From positions 2,004-11,811 of the forward strand of contig DOZQ01000078.1 in assembly GCA_003517915.1 (NCBI GenBank): a stretch of DNA of 9,808 nucleotides, written 5' to 3'. Of this stretch, positions 1-5,015 are shown in pieces. The translations under genes were made by a program, and so were the position numbers. Below the pieces are notes generated by a model. That model did not search any database. It worked only from the letters and a program-made list of their open reading frames with translations, and was not told the origin of the DNA. Numbering within the stretch: the stretch's first letter is position 1; each line of letters begins with the position of its first letter. This DNA comes from Oscillospiraceae bacterium (GTDB lineage Bacteria > Bacillota > Clostridia > Oscillospirales > Acutalibacteraceae).

Positions 1-2
1 CG

Positions 3-116
3 CCATTGGGAAATCTGCCCAACAGCGGTTCAAACGTTTTAATAATCTGCGGTGTAGTACTGGCTGGAACTTTGTGTTTTGCGCTCTTGACATGGAGCAG
101 TGACAGCGGCCGCTAA
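3..116 (+). CDS. C-terminal end of a possible sortase-anchored surface protein (5' partial)
   Basis: Only the last 37 codons are in the window, ending at TAA 114-116. The visible tail reads PLGNLPNSGS, then an unbroken hydrophobic stretch of about 18 residues (VLIICGVVLAGTLCFALL), then TWSSDSGR. An LPxxG-like motif, a membrane span and a short tail ending in a basic residue is the layout of a cell-wall sorting signal, in which sortase cleaves inside the motif and links the protein to peptidoglycan. LPNSG differs from the standard LPXTG at the fourth residue and the tail has only one basic residue, so this is not a textbook signal. Surface adhesins are often carried beside Gram-positive conjugation loci. 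A second frame is open over the same bases (to TGA 101-103) but encodes nothing recognisable. The family is an inference. Confidence 0.45.
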   Translation, partial: PLGNLPNSGSNVLIICGVVLAGTLCFALLTWSSDSGR

Positions 117-124
117 AAGGCCGC
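106..124 (+). terminator. Small GC hairpin at the end of the first gene
   Basis: GCGGCC (106-111) and GGCCGC (119-124) form a perfect 6-bp stem with loop GCTAAAA that includes the stop codon of the upstream reading frame. There is no T-run after it, so it is at best a weak terminator or a transcript-stabilising hairpin. Confidence 0.25.
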
Positions 125-171
125 CCAAACATTGTAGGGATTCAAATAAAATACGTCTATGGGGTGTAAAA

Positions 172-351
172 ATGGATTACAAAAAGGCTTATATAACACT
201 TTACGGGGCGGCAGGAGCGGCATTAGATTCGCTTTTTCATCACTTCATGGTAACACAGGATGTATGCAATGCTGAAAAAATATTGAAAGCCGCGATAGCG
301 GCAGTAGAAAAGCAAATGGATGAGGATGCAGACAATAGAACCGGCGCGTGA
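172..351 (+). CDS. Small phage/ICE-type protein of unknown function
   Basis: A 59-residue acidic protein starting MDYKKAYITLYGAAGAALDSL and ending DNRTGA. GGGGTG (161-166) lies 5 nt before ATG 172, which is why this start is preferred over the in-frame GTG at 100 that lies inside the preceding gene. The MxYKKAYxxLxxAxxxAL opening followed by a helical region rich in Ala/Glu (AEKILKAAIAAVEKQMDEDAD) resembles the short uncharacterised proteins common in Firmicute prophages and integrative elements. No catalytic motif, signal peptide or membrane span is visible, and two helices are predicted by eye. It ends directly against the IS-like right end that follows, so its last few codons may have been altered by that insertion. 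The resemblance is from recognition, not a database search, and the role is unknown. Confidence 0.6.
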   Translation: MDYKKAYITLYGAAGAALDSLFHHFMVTQDVCNAEKILKAAIAAVEKQMDEDADNRTGA

Positions 352-387
352 CATACTCTCACCACCTGCAGAGGTGGGGGTATTGAC
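352..387 (+). mobile_element. Solitary IS200/IS605-type right end (relic or PATE)
   Basis: The stretch has the hairpin CCACCT-GCAG-AGGTGG (362-377) followed at once by GGGGTATTGAC, ending in TTGAC at 383-387. The same arrangement, a short stem-loop followed by the identical 11 bases GGGGTATTGAC, forms the right end of the tnpB-bearing element at 3985 (opposite strand). In the IS200/IS605 family the ends are subterminal hairpins, and ISDra2 cuts its right end at TTGAC. No tnpA, tnpB or left end with TTGAT is visible nearby, so this looks like an orphan right end or a small non-autonomous derivative. The assignment rests on similarity to the second copy. Confidence 0.55.
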
Positions 388-433
388 TTCTTGACACCCC
401 ATCCGCCAAGAAACGGGTGGCGTGTCAAGAAGT
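386..433. repeat. Long hairpin with perfect 12-bp arms
   Basis: ACTTCTTGACAC (386-397) is repeated in inverse as GTGTCAAGAAGT (422-433). Inside, after one C/C mismatch, CCATCCG (399-405) pairs with CGGGTGG (414-420) with a single T-G wobble, leaving an 8-nt loop CCAAGAAA. That is 19 pairs over 48 bp. It overlaps the last two bases of the IS-like end by the shared TTGAC. No T-run follows, so it is not a standard terminator. It could be part of a palindromic insertion element, a transcription barrier isolating the tcp promoter zone, or a protein site. Confidence 0.7.
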
Positions 434-445
434 CCCAAATTAAAC

Positions 446-492
446 AGTATCATGCAAGAAAATTGACAAAATGATACTCGATGTGTTATATT
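446..492 (+). promoter_or_regulatory. Promoter with dyad operator, P1 of the wHTH/tcp region
   Basis: TTGACA (463-468), an 18-bp gap and TATATT (487-492), preceded by TGT, make a good sigma-A type promoter reading towards the gene at 570. A perfect inverted repeat, AGTATCAT (446-453) and ATGATACT (471-478), brackets the -35 box with a 17-bp gap. This is the layout expected of an operator at which a dimeric repressor would block polymerase. The likely regulators are the two small DNA-binding proteins encoded just downstream, but this is inferred. Confidence 0.6.
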
Positions 493-519
493 TTTCAATG
501 CGAACAAATTAAGCAAATA

Positions 520-531
520 ATGTGTTATAAT
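520..531 (+). promoter_or_regulatory. Extended -10 promoter element, P2
   Basis: TGTTATAAT (523-531) is a consensus extended -10 (TGn plus TATAAT) about 38 bases before the start codon at 570. No good -35 box is present at 17 bp. The ten bases ATGTGTTATA occur at both 481-490 and 520-529, so the two -10 regions sit in a direct repeat 39 bp apart, which may be duplicated promoters or a shared factor site. Confidence 0.5.
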
Positions 532-569
532 ACTAATGGTGTAATGTACTGACAAAAGGGAATGATTTG

Positions 570-998
570 ATGCAAGATTTGCAAAACGAAGAGATAATTC
601 GCCTAAAAAAAAAGGTGAATTCGCAGATTGCGGTCATTGAGGGACAACAAAGGAGGATTGAATTACTAGAAACAATATGTAAAAAAATGGAAAATTCAAG
701 TGTGTTTATTTTCTCTTCGTTGGTCGATTTTTGCAAAGAAAACAATAAAAGCACAAATATATATCGGCTAAAAAATAAAACAAAAAATTCGGAGAGCTAT
801 ATATACATCCCATTATCAGCCCTTTATGAATATTTTGAAGGGATAACCGAAGAATTCAATAAAAAATCATTACTGGAATTCATGCAGAGAATGGGATTTT
901 TGCCTGAAAATCCGAAAGAGTGGACTACATCTTACAACAGACAGCGCGTGTTGAAAATATCCGCAGAAAAATATGATTACTTAGTCGAGGGTATATGA
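570..998 (+). CDS. Putative winged-helix DNA-binding protein with N-terminal coiled coil (relaxosome accessory candidate)
   Basis: 142 residues from ATG 570. AAAGGG lies at 555-560, and TTG 567 is an alternative start one codon earlier. Residues 1-40 are a charged heptad-like helix (EEIIRLKKKV, QQRRIELLETICKKM) likely to dimerise. Residues about 60-75 are strongly basic (YRLKNKTKNS). From about residue 78 there is a pattern of strand, helix, helix, strand (YIYIPLSALYEYF, KKSLLEFMQRMGFL, QRVLKISAEKYDYL) that fits a winged helix. The stop is immediately followed by the next ATG, so the two genes are co-transcribed. Lying between a regulated promoter and the candidate oriT, it may autoregulate or assist relaxosome assembly. 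The fold is judged by eye and no named family is recognised. Confidence 0.7.
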   Translation: MQDLQNEEIIRLKKKVNSQIAVIEGQQRRIELLETICKKMENSSVFIFSSLVDFCKENNKSTNIYRLKNKTKNSESYIYIPLSALYEYFEGITEEFNKKSLLEFMQRMGFLPENPKEWTTSYNRQRVLKISAEKYDYLVEGI

Positions 999-1307
999 AT
1001 GGTTCCATTACAGGTTTTGGCGAATGAATTTGTGGCCGTGGTGAAACACTGTATCGAAAAAGAAAAAGGGATTCCCATAGAGCGAAAACGGAAATATGCA
1101 ATAGAAAAGCTTTTGTTATGCGAATTACTGGACAAAAACATGTATGCGGAAGCTGCTGAGAAGCTGGAGCTATGGAAGCGGCTGCGGTGGATCGATTGTG
1201 AAGATCGGAGGATTACCAAGCGTGTTTATTTGAAGGAGACGAAGACATACAGGCGATTCGTAGTTGTTGATCTTGGAGTACATCAAATATTAGAGCAAAA
1301 TCATTGA
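999..1307 (+). CDS. TcpK-like winged-helix oriT-binding protein candidate
   Basis: 102 residues; GAGGG (987-991) lies 7 nt before ATG 999, which abuts the TGA of the previous gene. Helical segments cover about residues 1-18, 26-44 and 49-62 (AEAAEKLELWKRLRWI). They are followed by a basic beta-hairpin and strand (DRRITKRVYLKETKTYRRFVVVDLGVHQIL), which is a winged helix-turn-helix pattern ending in a hydrophobic dimer strand. In C. perfringens pCW3 the small winged-helix protein TcpK is encoded upstream of tcpM and binds repeats in the intergenic oriT through its wing. This gene has the same place (before a gene-free gap and a TcpM-like gene), similar small size and fold type. Homology itself is inferred from synteny and pattern, so no gene symbol is assigned. 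Confidence 0.7.
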   Translation: MVPLQVLANEFVAVVKHCIEKEKGIPIERKRKYAIEKLLLCELLDKNMYAEAAEKLELWKRLRWIDCEDRRITKRVYLKETKTYRRFVVVDLGVHQILEQNH

Positions 1308-1421
1308 AAAGTGCCTCGATACTTGCGGTCATATCACTTGAAAATACTAATAATAAATATGACACCAATAAATAGGCATAATGAAAGCAATTTAGCGGTG
1401 TATATGATCACTTACATAAGA

Positions 1422-1450
1422 GCCTATATATATTATAAATATATATAGGC
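1422..1450. repeat. Perfect AT-rich palindrome in the candidate oriT
   Basis: GCCTATATATAT (1422-1433) and ATATATATAGGC (1439-1450) are exact inverse copies. T1434 and A1438 extend the stem to 13 bp with a 3-nt loop. There is no T-run, so a terminator is unlikely. Such easily melted cruciform DNA suits an origin or a protein-binding site. Confidence 0.75.
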
Positions 1451-1540
1451 GGTAAATAAGTAGACATATGAATGGGAAGTAGATGTTGTATTTCATTCGC
1501 GCTGTGAGGCGGGGCAGGGGATGTGCAGTATTGTGTTGTG

Positions 1541-1559
1541 GTATCAGCTAGGTTGATAC
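1541..1559. repeat. GTATCA/TGATAC dyad in the candidate oriT
   Basis: GTATCA (1541-1546) and TGATAC (1554-1559) flank a 7-nt gap; G-T and C-G pairs inside would extend the stem to 8 pairs with loop TAG. The same six-base half-site is the core of the operator arms at 446-478, so one protein might bind both places. Confidence 0.5.
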
Positions 1560-1583
1560 GGACATGGGAACGGTACGAGGCGA

Positions 1584-1631
1584 CGGCCGGCCGGGTGCGC
1601 TGGAGGATCCTCAGGAGCTGGACGCCGGGTG
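1584..1631. repeat. GC-rich palindrome and repeat cluster in the candidate oriT
   Basis: Two perfect 10-bp palindromes, CGGCCGGCCG (1584-1593) and GAGGATCCTC (1603-1612), have centres 19 bp apart. GCCGGGTG is directly repeated at 1590-1597 and 1624-1631, and GCTGGA at 1599-1604 and 1617-1622. This island is far richer in GC than its surroundings. It lies close to the relaxase-like gene, where a recombinase-fold protein could bind paired sites. Confidence 0.5.
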
Positions 1632-1711
1632 TCAACATGGTTAAGAAATGCGGAATCATATAGGAAAAAAGCTAAAATAACGGGAACCGATTGGAAAAGG
1701 AACAAAGAGAA

Positions 1712-2503
1712 ATGAAATTTGATTTAATGCGAGAATTCAGGGAACACTTGCGAAGCGAGTACGGAAAGAATACTGCTGACAAATACTATTTTGCGGTGAA
1801 GTCCTTGTTTGACGGGTTGAATTTTGATTCAGCGCAGGAAATTTGCGGCGAAGAAGTCCAGCGGCGCATGGCAAAAGTAAAGACAAAGAACGACTATAGC
1901 GCGGCAAAATGCGGATTAAAGCAATTTAGCGCTTGCTTTCCGGCATTTGATCTGCCGGGGGAAAGCTTTTTTTCGGAAGGTAGCAAACATAAACGGAATT
2001 TCAAGAAACGCATATTTGAGCCGGTGAAGCTGGATACGATAAAGCGCAAAATAAACGGGATGCAAAACAACCGCTTGAAAATTGCTTACCGTCTTATGTT
2101 GGCCTCGGGCGCGCGCGTGTCGGAAGTGGCCGCGCTTAAATCGGAGGACATAGAAATCGACGGCTATAATGTCAGTATTCGTATTGAAAACGGAAAAGGC
2201 GGCAAAAGCCGCGTTATCAGCAATATCGAAGATGAATATCTCAGCCGGGAGCTTCCGCGCTTAATGGAAGCCAGCGCCGCAGGAGAAAATATATTCGATT
2301 CAGCGGGGCATATGAAAAACGAAGCCGGGGAGCTTGGATTGGAATGTCACGATCTGCGGCGGGCATTCTCAAAAGTCTATCTTAGACGCCAAAAGGAAGC
2401 AGCGCCGGATTATGAAACCGCAAAGCAAAATGTAATGGATGCTATGGGGCATGAAAGCTATAGAACGACAAAGCGCTACATAAAGCGGAAAATTGAAATT
2501 TAG
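1712..2503 (+). CDS. tcpM: Tyrosine-recombinase-fold protein, TcpM-like atypical relaxase (or integrase)
   Basis: 263 residues from ATG 1712, with AAAAGGA at 1695-1701; an in-frame TTG at 1691 would give 270. Numbering from the TTG start, residues 12-90 form the helical core-binding domain and about 110-270 the catalytic domain. The catalytic set is complete: R142 in GARVSEV, a hairpin lysine in GKGGKSR (K169/K172), H220 and R223 in HDLRR, H254 in MGHES, and the nucleophile Y263 in KRYIK. In pCW3 the equivalent gene (earlier intP) is the relaxase TcpM, whose tyrosine is required for transfer. It sits between oriT and tcpA, as here. Only 18 bp separate it from tcpA. Its role is inferred from synteny; the intact catalytic set means true site-specific recombinase activity, including integration, cannot be excluded. 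The symbol is given by position. Confidence 0.75.
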   Translation: MKFDLMREFREHLRSEYGKNTADKYYFAVKSLFDGLNFDSAQEICGEEVQRRMAKVKTKNDYSAAKCGLKQFSACFPAFDLPGESFFSEGSKHKRNFKKRIFEPVKLDTIKRKINGMQNNRLKIAYRLMLASGARVSEVAALKSEDIEIDGYNVSIRIENGKGGKSRVISNIEDEYLSRELPRLMEASAAGENIFDSAGHMKNEAGELGLECHDLRRAFSKVYLRRQKEAAPDYETAKQNVMDAMGHESYRTTKRYIKRKIEI

Positions 2504-2521
2504 TGACAGAGGTGCCAGAGG

Positions 2522-4003
2522 ATGCAAAACAAGAGGGATGATCCAGTAGAGGTTTTCTTGACCAAAATTTTTAGGGGGATAGCGCTATTTCTAAAAACGG
2601 CGTTTTATGGCGCGAAGCGATTAAAAAAGCCGATTTTGTTAGTCGTTTTTCTTCTAATCATTGCTTCATCAATTTTGGCCTTTAACAATCAAGAGATTAT
2701 CTTCGCCCTGAATATGCCGACATACGCGCATTGGCTGATTTATAGCGCATTTCTTGCGTTGCCGTTACTTTACCTATTCCTGTTAGGTTCAAATCAGGCG
2801 CAGACCGCAAAGGCGTTTTACAAAGTTTTTCAGGATGTTGGCTTTATCGGCAAAGACAAAAAGTACCCAATGTTTTTATACTCGAAAGAGGAAGACAAAA
2901 AGGAAATATTCGCTTTTCGCTCCAATATACCGCTTGAAACCTGGCGGAAATCTGTTCCGCAGCTAGAAACCGCTATGGACTGCAATATTTTGAGGATCGA
3001 CGCTGGCAAAAGTAAAAAAGAAGTGATTCTTACAACGGTTGCGACAGATTTTGTACTGCCGGAAAATATTCTATGGCGAGACAGTTATATCAGCGATAAA
3101 GACGGGGAACTGGTGATTGGAGAAAATGCGCTGGATCAGATTAAATTTGACCTGAATCGCGTGCCGCATGTGTTGGCGGCAGGGGAGACAGGAAGCGGCA
3201 AAAGCGTTATTTTACGGGCTATGCTGTGGCAAATGGCTAAGAAAAAATCTGTGCTGTTTATGCTGGATTTCAAGGGCGGTGTAGAGTTTGGCTTACGGTA
3301 CGAGAAATACGGCGAAGTCATAACGGATCGGAAACAGGCTGTACGGCTCTTGGAGCTGCTGGTGAAAGAAAACGAACGTCGGTTGCTCACGTTCCGGCAA
3401 AAAGAAGTAAAGAATCTAAAAGAGTACAACAATTTGACCGGCGAAAGTCTTTCGAGGATTGGCGTTTTTTGTGATGAGATAGCGGAAATGCTTGATAGGA
3501 AAGGCTCCAGCAAGGAAGAAAAAGAAATTATGGAGCAGCTGGACGGGTATCTGTCGACGCTTGCGCGACTGTCCCGCGCTACAGGAATCAATCTGTTTTT
3601 AGGAGTGCAACGGCCCGACGCGAACGTACTGACCGGCCAGATAAAAAATAATGTGCCGGTTCGTATATGCGGACGCTTCGCGGATAAGGCGGCGAGTGAA
3701 ATAGTCTTGGGCAATACAGACGCCGTAAAGCTGCCAGATGTTAAAGGACGCTTTCTGTTTAAGGCCGGAGCCGACACTGTTGAATTTCAAGCCTATTACT
3801 TTGATGATGATACGATGCTGGGAGAAATAGATCGGGAAGGTGTCTCTGCCATGCTGCCGGAGCTTACCGCCAGAATCAAGAGACGGCAAGAGGAATCGGA
3901 GCAGGAGAGCGGGTTTGCCGACAGGGAGTTAAAGCGCGAACGGGCCGAGGCAGCCGCGATTGCACTAAACTTAAATTACGACGGGTCAATACCCCACAGC
4001 TAA
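2522..4003 (+). CDS. tcpA: FtsK/SpoIIIE-type conjugative coupling ATPase TcpA (3' end altered by IS insertion)
   Basis: 493 residues; GAGGTG (2509-2514) lies 7 nt before ATG. Two membrane spans (about 37-54 and 70-88) anchor the protein. A cytosolic motor follows with Walker A GETGSGKS (221-228), a conserved LDFKGG (248-253), the acidic Walker B strand IGVFCDE (313-319) and the QRPDANVLTGQIKNN segment (363-377) typical of FtsK-like DNA translocases. TcpA drives DNA transfer in pCW3-type systems by bringing the relaxosome to the channel. After LNYDG the last codons (SIPHS, stop 4001-4003) come from the right end of an IS605-type element inserted at 3985. Removing 3985-4470 would restore an open frame running 19 more codons to a stop at 4526-4528, overlapping the next gene. 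The lost tail is non-motor, so activity may persist. Confidence 0.9.
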   Translation: MQNKRDDPVEVFLTKIFRGIALFLKTAFYGAKRLKKPILLVVFLLIIASSILAFNNQEIIFALNMPTYAHWLIYSAFLALPLLYLFLLGSNQAQTAKAFYKVFQDVGFIGKDKKYPMFLYSKEEDKKEIFAFRSNIPLETWRKSVPQLETAMDCNILRIDAGKSKKEVILTTVATDFVLPENILWRDSYISDKDGELVIGENALDQIKFDLNRVPHVLAAGETGSGKSVILRAMLWQMAKKKSVLFMLDFKGGVEFGLRYEKYGEVITDRKQAVRLLELLVKENERRLLTFRQKEVKNLKEYNNLTGESLSRIGVFCDEIAEMLDRKGSSKEEKEIMEQLDGYLSTLARLSRATGINLFLGVQRPDANVLTGQIKNNVPVRICGRFADKAASEIVLGNTDAVKLPDVKGRFLFKAGADTVEFQAYYFDDDTMLGEIDREGVSAMLPELTARIKRRQEESEQESGFADRELKRERAEAAAIALNLNYDGSIPHS

Positions 4004-4015
4004 AGCCGGGGGCTT
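3985..4015 (-). ncRNA. Right-end hairpin of the IS element (omega-RNA 3' scaffold remnant)
   Basis: On the minus strand, bases 4012-4005 pair with 4000-3993 around a TTTA loop (eight positions, one mismatch and one G-U), followed by GGGGTATTGAC. In tnpB elements the right end is the 3' scaffold of the guide RNA, whose guide is the flanking DNA just past TTGAC. Here that flank is tcpA. Without an intact TnpB in cis it would need a helper protein elsewhere. Confidence 0.4.
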
Positions 4016-4432
4016 GTAAGTAACGGCAGAACCGTTCCTACGTTTGGCTGATTGACACACAGCCCGACGCTGAATATTCAGCGCCGCCACATTGTCAGCA
4101 GGGGCAGCGTACCCACAGGCAAGACAATGGAAATTATCTCTGCTTTTGCGATTCTCTTTGGCGGTGTGACCGCATATAGGGCATTCACGCGAAGTGTTGC
4201 GCGGGTCAACGGCTACAACAGGAACACCTGCGATTCGAGCCTTGTAGGAGATAAACTGCCGCAACTGGTAGAACGCCCATGAAGATTGTCGATAACGCTG
4301 TTGCTTTCTAACCGTTTTCTCAGTACGGGAACGTATGCCGCCCAATTCTTCAAGGGCGATTCCCCTACCAAGTGCCTTGGCTTTTTCGACAATGCGCTTG
4401 CTGATACAGTGGTTGACATCACGGGCGAACCG
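3986..4432 (-). pseudogene. tnpB: 5'-truncated tnpB (RNA-guided nuclease remnant)
   Basis: Read on the minus strand from 4432, the frame begins RFARDVNHCISKRIVEKAK and continues with IALEELGGIR, holding the RuvC-II glutamate. A zinc ribbon follows (CPICG and CLACG, with paired cysteines), then ADNVAALNIQRRA with the RuvC-III aspartate. The stop TGA at 3988-3986 lies inside the transposon right end. Several stop codons lie just upstream of RFARD (first TAA at 4435-4433), and the N-terminal half with the RuvC-I aspartate is missing, so no nuclease is expected. About 149 codons remain of the roughly 370-420 usual for TnpB. It lies antisense to the tcp operon. A shorter in-frame ATG at 4345 could be called as a gene but would be an artefact. 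Confidence 0.85.
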
Positions 4433-4520
4433 TTACCGCTATTATCATTTTCAACAGCGTCAGCAAAGCAATCAAGCTGGCGAAGCCTATTGACTTTAAA
4501 ATTTAATGGAGGCTTCTTAA

Positions 4521-5015
4521 GTGTCTAAAACAAACATAAAGAAAGCGCTAAGGATTCTGCCAGCCGCCGGAAGGACCGCGTTGTACGCGCTAATGTTGCT
4601 AATAACAGCGCGGTACTTGTGTTTGCATTTTGGCTCTTCACCCGATATTCTCAAAACGATAGACTCAATATTGTGGCTTTTTCTTTTCTTCGATTTCATG
4701 GTATTTCCCATAGCGGAGTTGCTCAACGATAGGGGGTATATGACCAGTAGGCTTGCGGTAACGATATTGTTAGTACATATGGTAATCGCGGTGTGTGTTG
4801 AGAGTTGCGGGTTGTGGTTTGCGCAAAGAACCGAGTTGTTAGATGGATTGGTAAGGCCGATACAAGCCGTACTACAAATAATAATCACGGAAAGTAGCTT
4901 TTCTGTGAGCGATGTTTTTGCTGGAGTGGTGATTTGTTGCTACTATAGTTGTTTCATTAGCGTATTTCGCCGAACACGCAGTTTCATGCTGAGCCGCAAA
5001 TGGGTGATAAAATGA
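4521..5015 (+). CDS. Four-helix membrane protein in the tcpB position, function unknown
   Basis: 164 residues from GTG 4521, chosen because GGAGGC (4508-4513) lies 7 nt upstream and no ATG fits. After a short basic N-terminus (MSKTNIKKALR) there are four likely membrane spans at about 18-36, 46-66, 78-98 and 127-148, with a basic C-terminus (RRTRSFMLSRKWVIK). There is no enzymatic motif. It lies between tcpA and tcpC, the place of tcpB in pCW3, but no sequence kinship with TcpB can be claimed. Its stop overlaps the tcpC start as ATGA, so the two are translationally coupled, which suggests it is a channel or scaffold component. The transposon relic upstream separates it from tcpA by more than 500 bp, so its expression may now depend on read-through. 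Confidence 0.75.
   Translation: MSKTNIKKALRILPAAGRTALYALMLLITARYLCLHFGSSPDILKTIDSILWLFLFFDFMVFPIAELLNDRGYMTSRLAVTILLVHMVIAVCVESCGLWFAQRTELLDGLVRPIQAVLQIIITESSFSVSDVFAGVVICCYYSCFISVFRRTRSFMLSRKWVIK

Larger units (their letters stand above)
1308..1690. other. Candidate origin of transfer (oriT), gene-free structured region
   Basis: No convincing gene lies on either strand across these 383 bases (404 to ATG 1712). The first half is very AT-rich with a perfect AT-rich palindrome. The second half (about 1500-1640) switches to GC-rich DNA with several palindromes and short repeats. The word GCGGT recurs at 1325, 1395 and 1449, the first two being followed by ATAT...TCACTT-like sequence. In pCW3, mobilisation studies placed oriT in the 391-bp intergenic region upstream of tcpM. 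The position and length here match closely. The nick site cannot be identified from sequence alone. Confidence 0.55.
3985..4470 (-). mobile_element. Decayed IS200/IS605-family element inserted in the tcpA 3' end
   Basis: On the minus strand the element carries a tnpB remnant and ends in GGGGTATTGAC, with the last TTGAC at 3989-3985, matching the right-end cut site known for ISDra2-like elements. The proposed left boundary is at 4470 because the next minus-strand bases (4475-4471) read TTGAT, the target motif beside which such elements insert. No duplication is expected for this family. At about 486 bp it is far shorter than an autonomous tnpB element, so most of tnpB and any tnpA have been lost. 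The right boundary is firm. The left is inferred from the single TTGAT and the frame restoration of tcpA. Confidence 0.7.

Noticed and set aside
223..754. Minus-strand frames of 110, 62 and 73 residues
   Set aside because: They read through the promoter zone, the hairpin and the antisense of the genes at 172 and 570, with low-complexity Phe/Ser/Leu content.
1422..1450. Rho-independent terminator reading of the AT-rich palindrome
   Set aside because: The stem is almost all A-T pairs and is followed by GGTAAATAAG rather than a T-run.
1408..1659. Minus-strand frame across the candidate oriT
   Set aside because: Composition follows the AT palindrome (IYIYNIY) and palindromic GC island; no ribosome site or family resemblance.
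3136..3777. Long open frame on the minus strand (213 residues)
   Set aside because: Lies fully antisense to the ATPase core of tcpA, has a Ser/Arg-rich composition typical of a shadow frame and no recognisable motif.
4213..4422. Minus-strand frame overlapping the tnpB remnant
   Set aside because: It is one base out of phase with tnpB; the tnpB frame encodes the RuvC-II and SKRIVEKAK-type motifs and is the real one.
3985..4470. Domesticated nuclease-dead TnpB regulator
   Set aside because: Known domesticated forms keep near full length with point-mutated RuvC. Here the whole N-terminal half is gone and stops precede the remnant, so simple decay is the better reading.
4052..4528. Plus-strand open frames across the IS relic (4052-4282 and 4286-4528)
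   Set aside because: They are antisense to the tnpB remnant. Only the last part of the second frame (from 4472) is meaningful, as the probable lost tail of tcpA.
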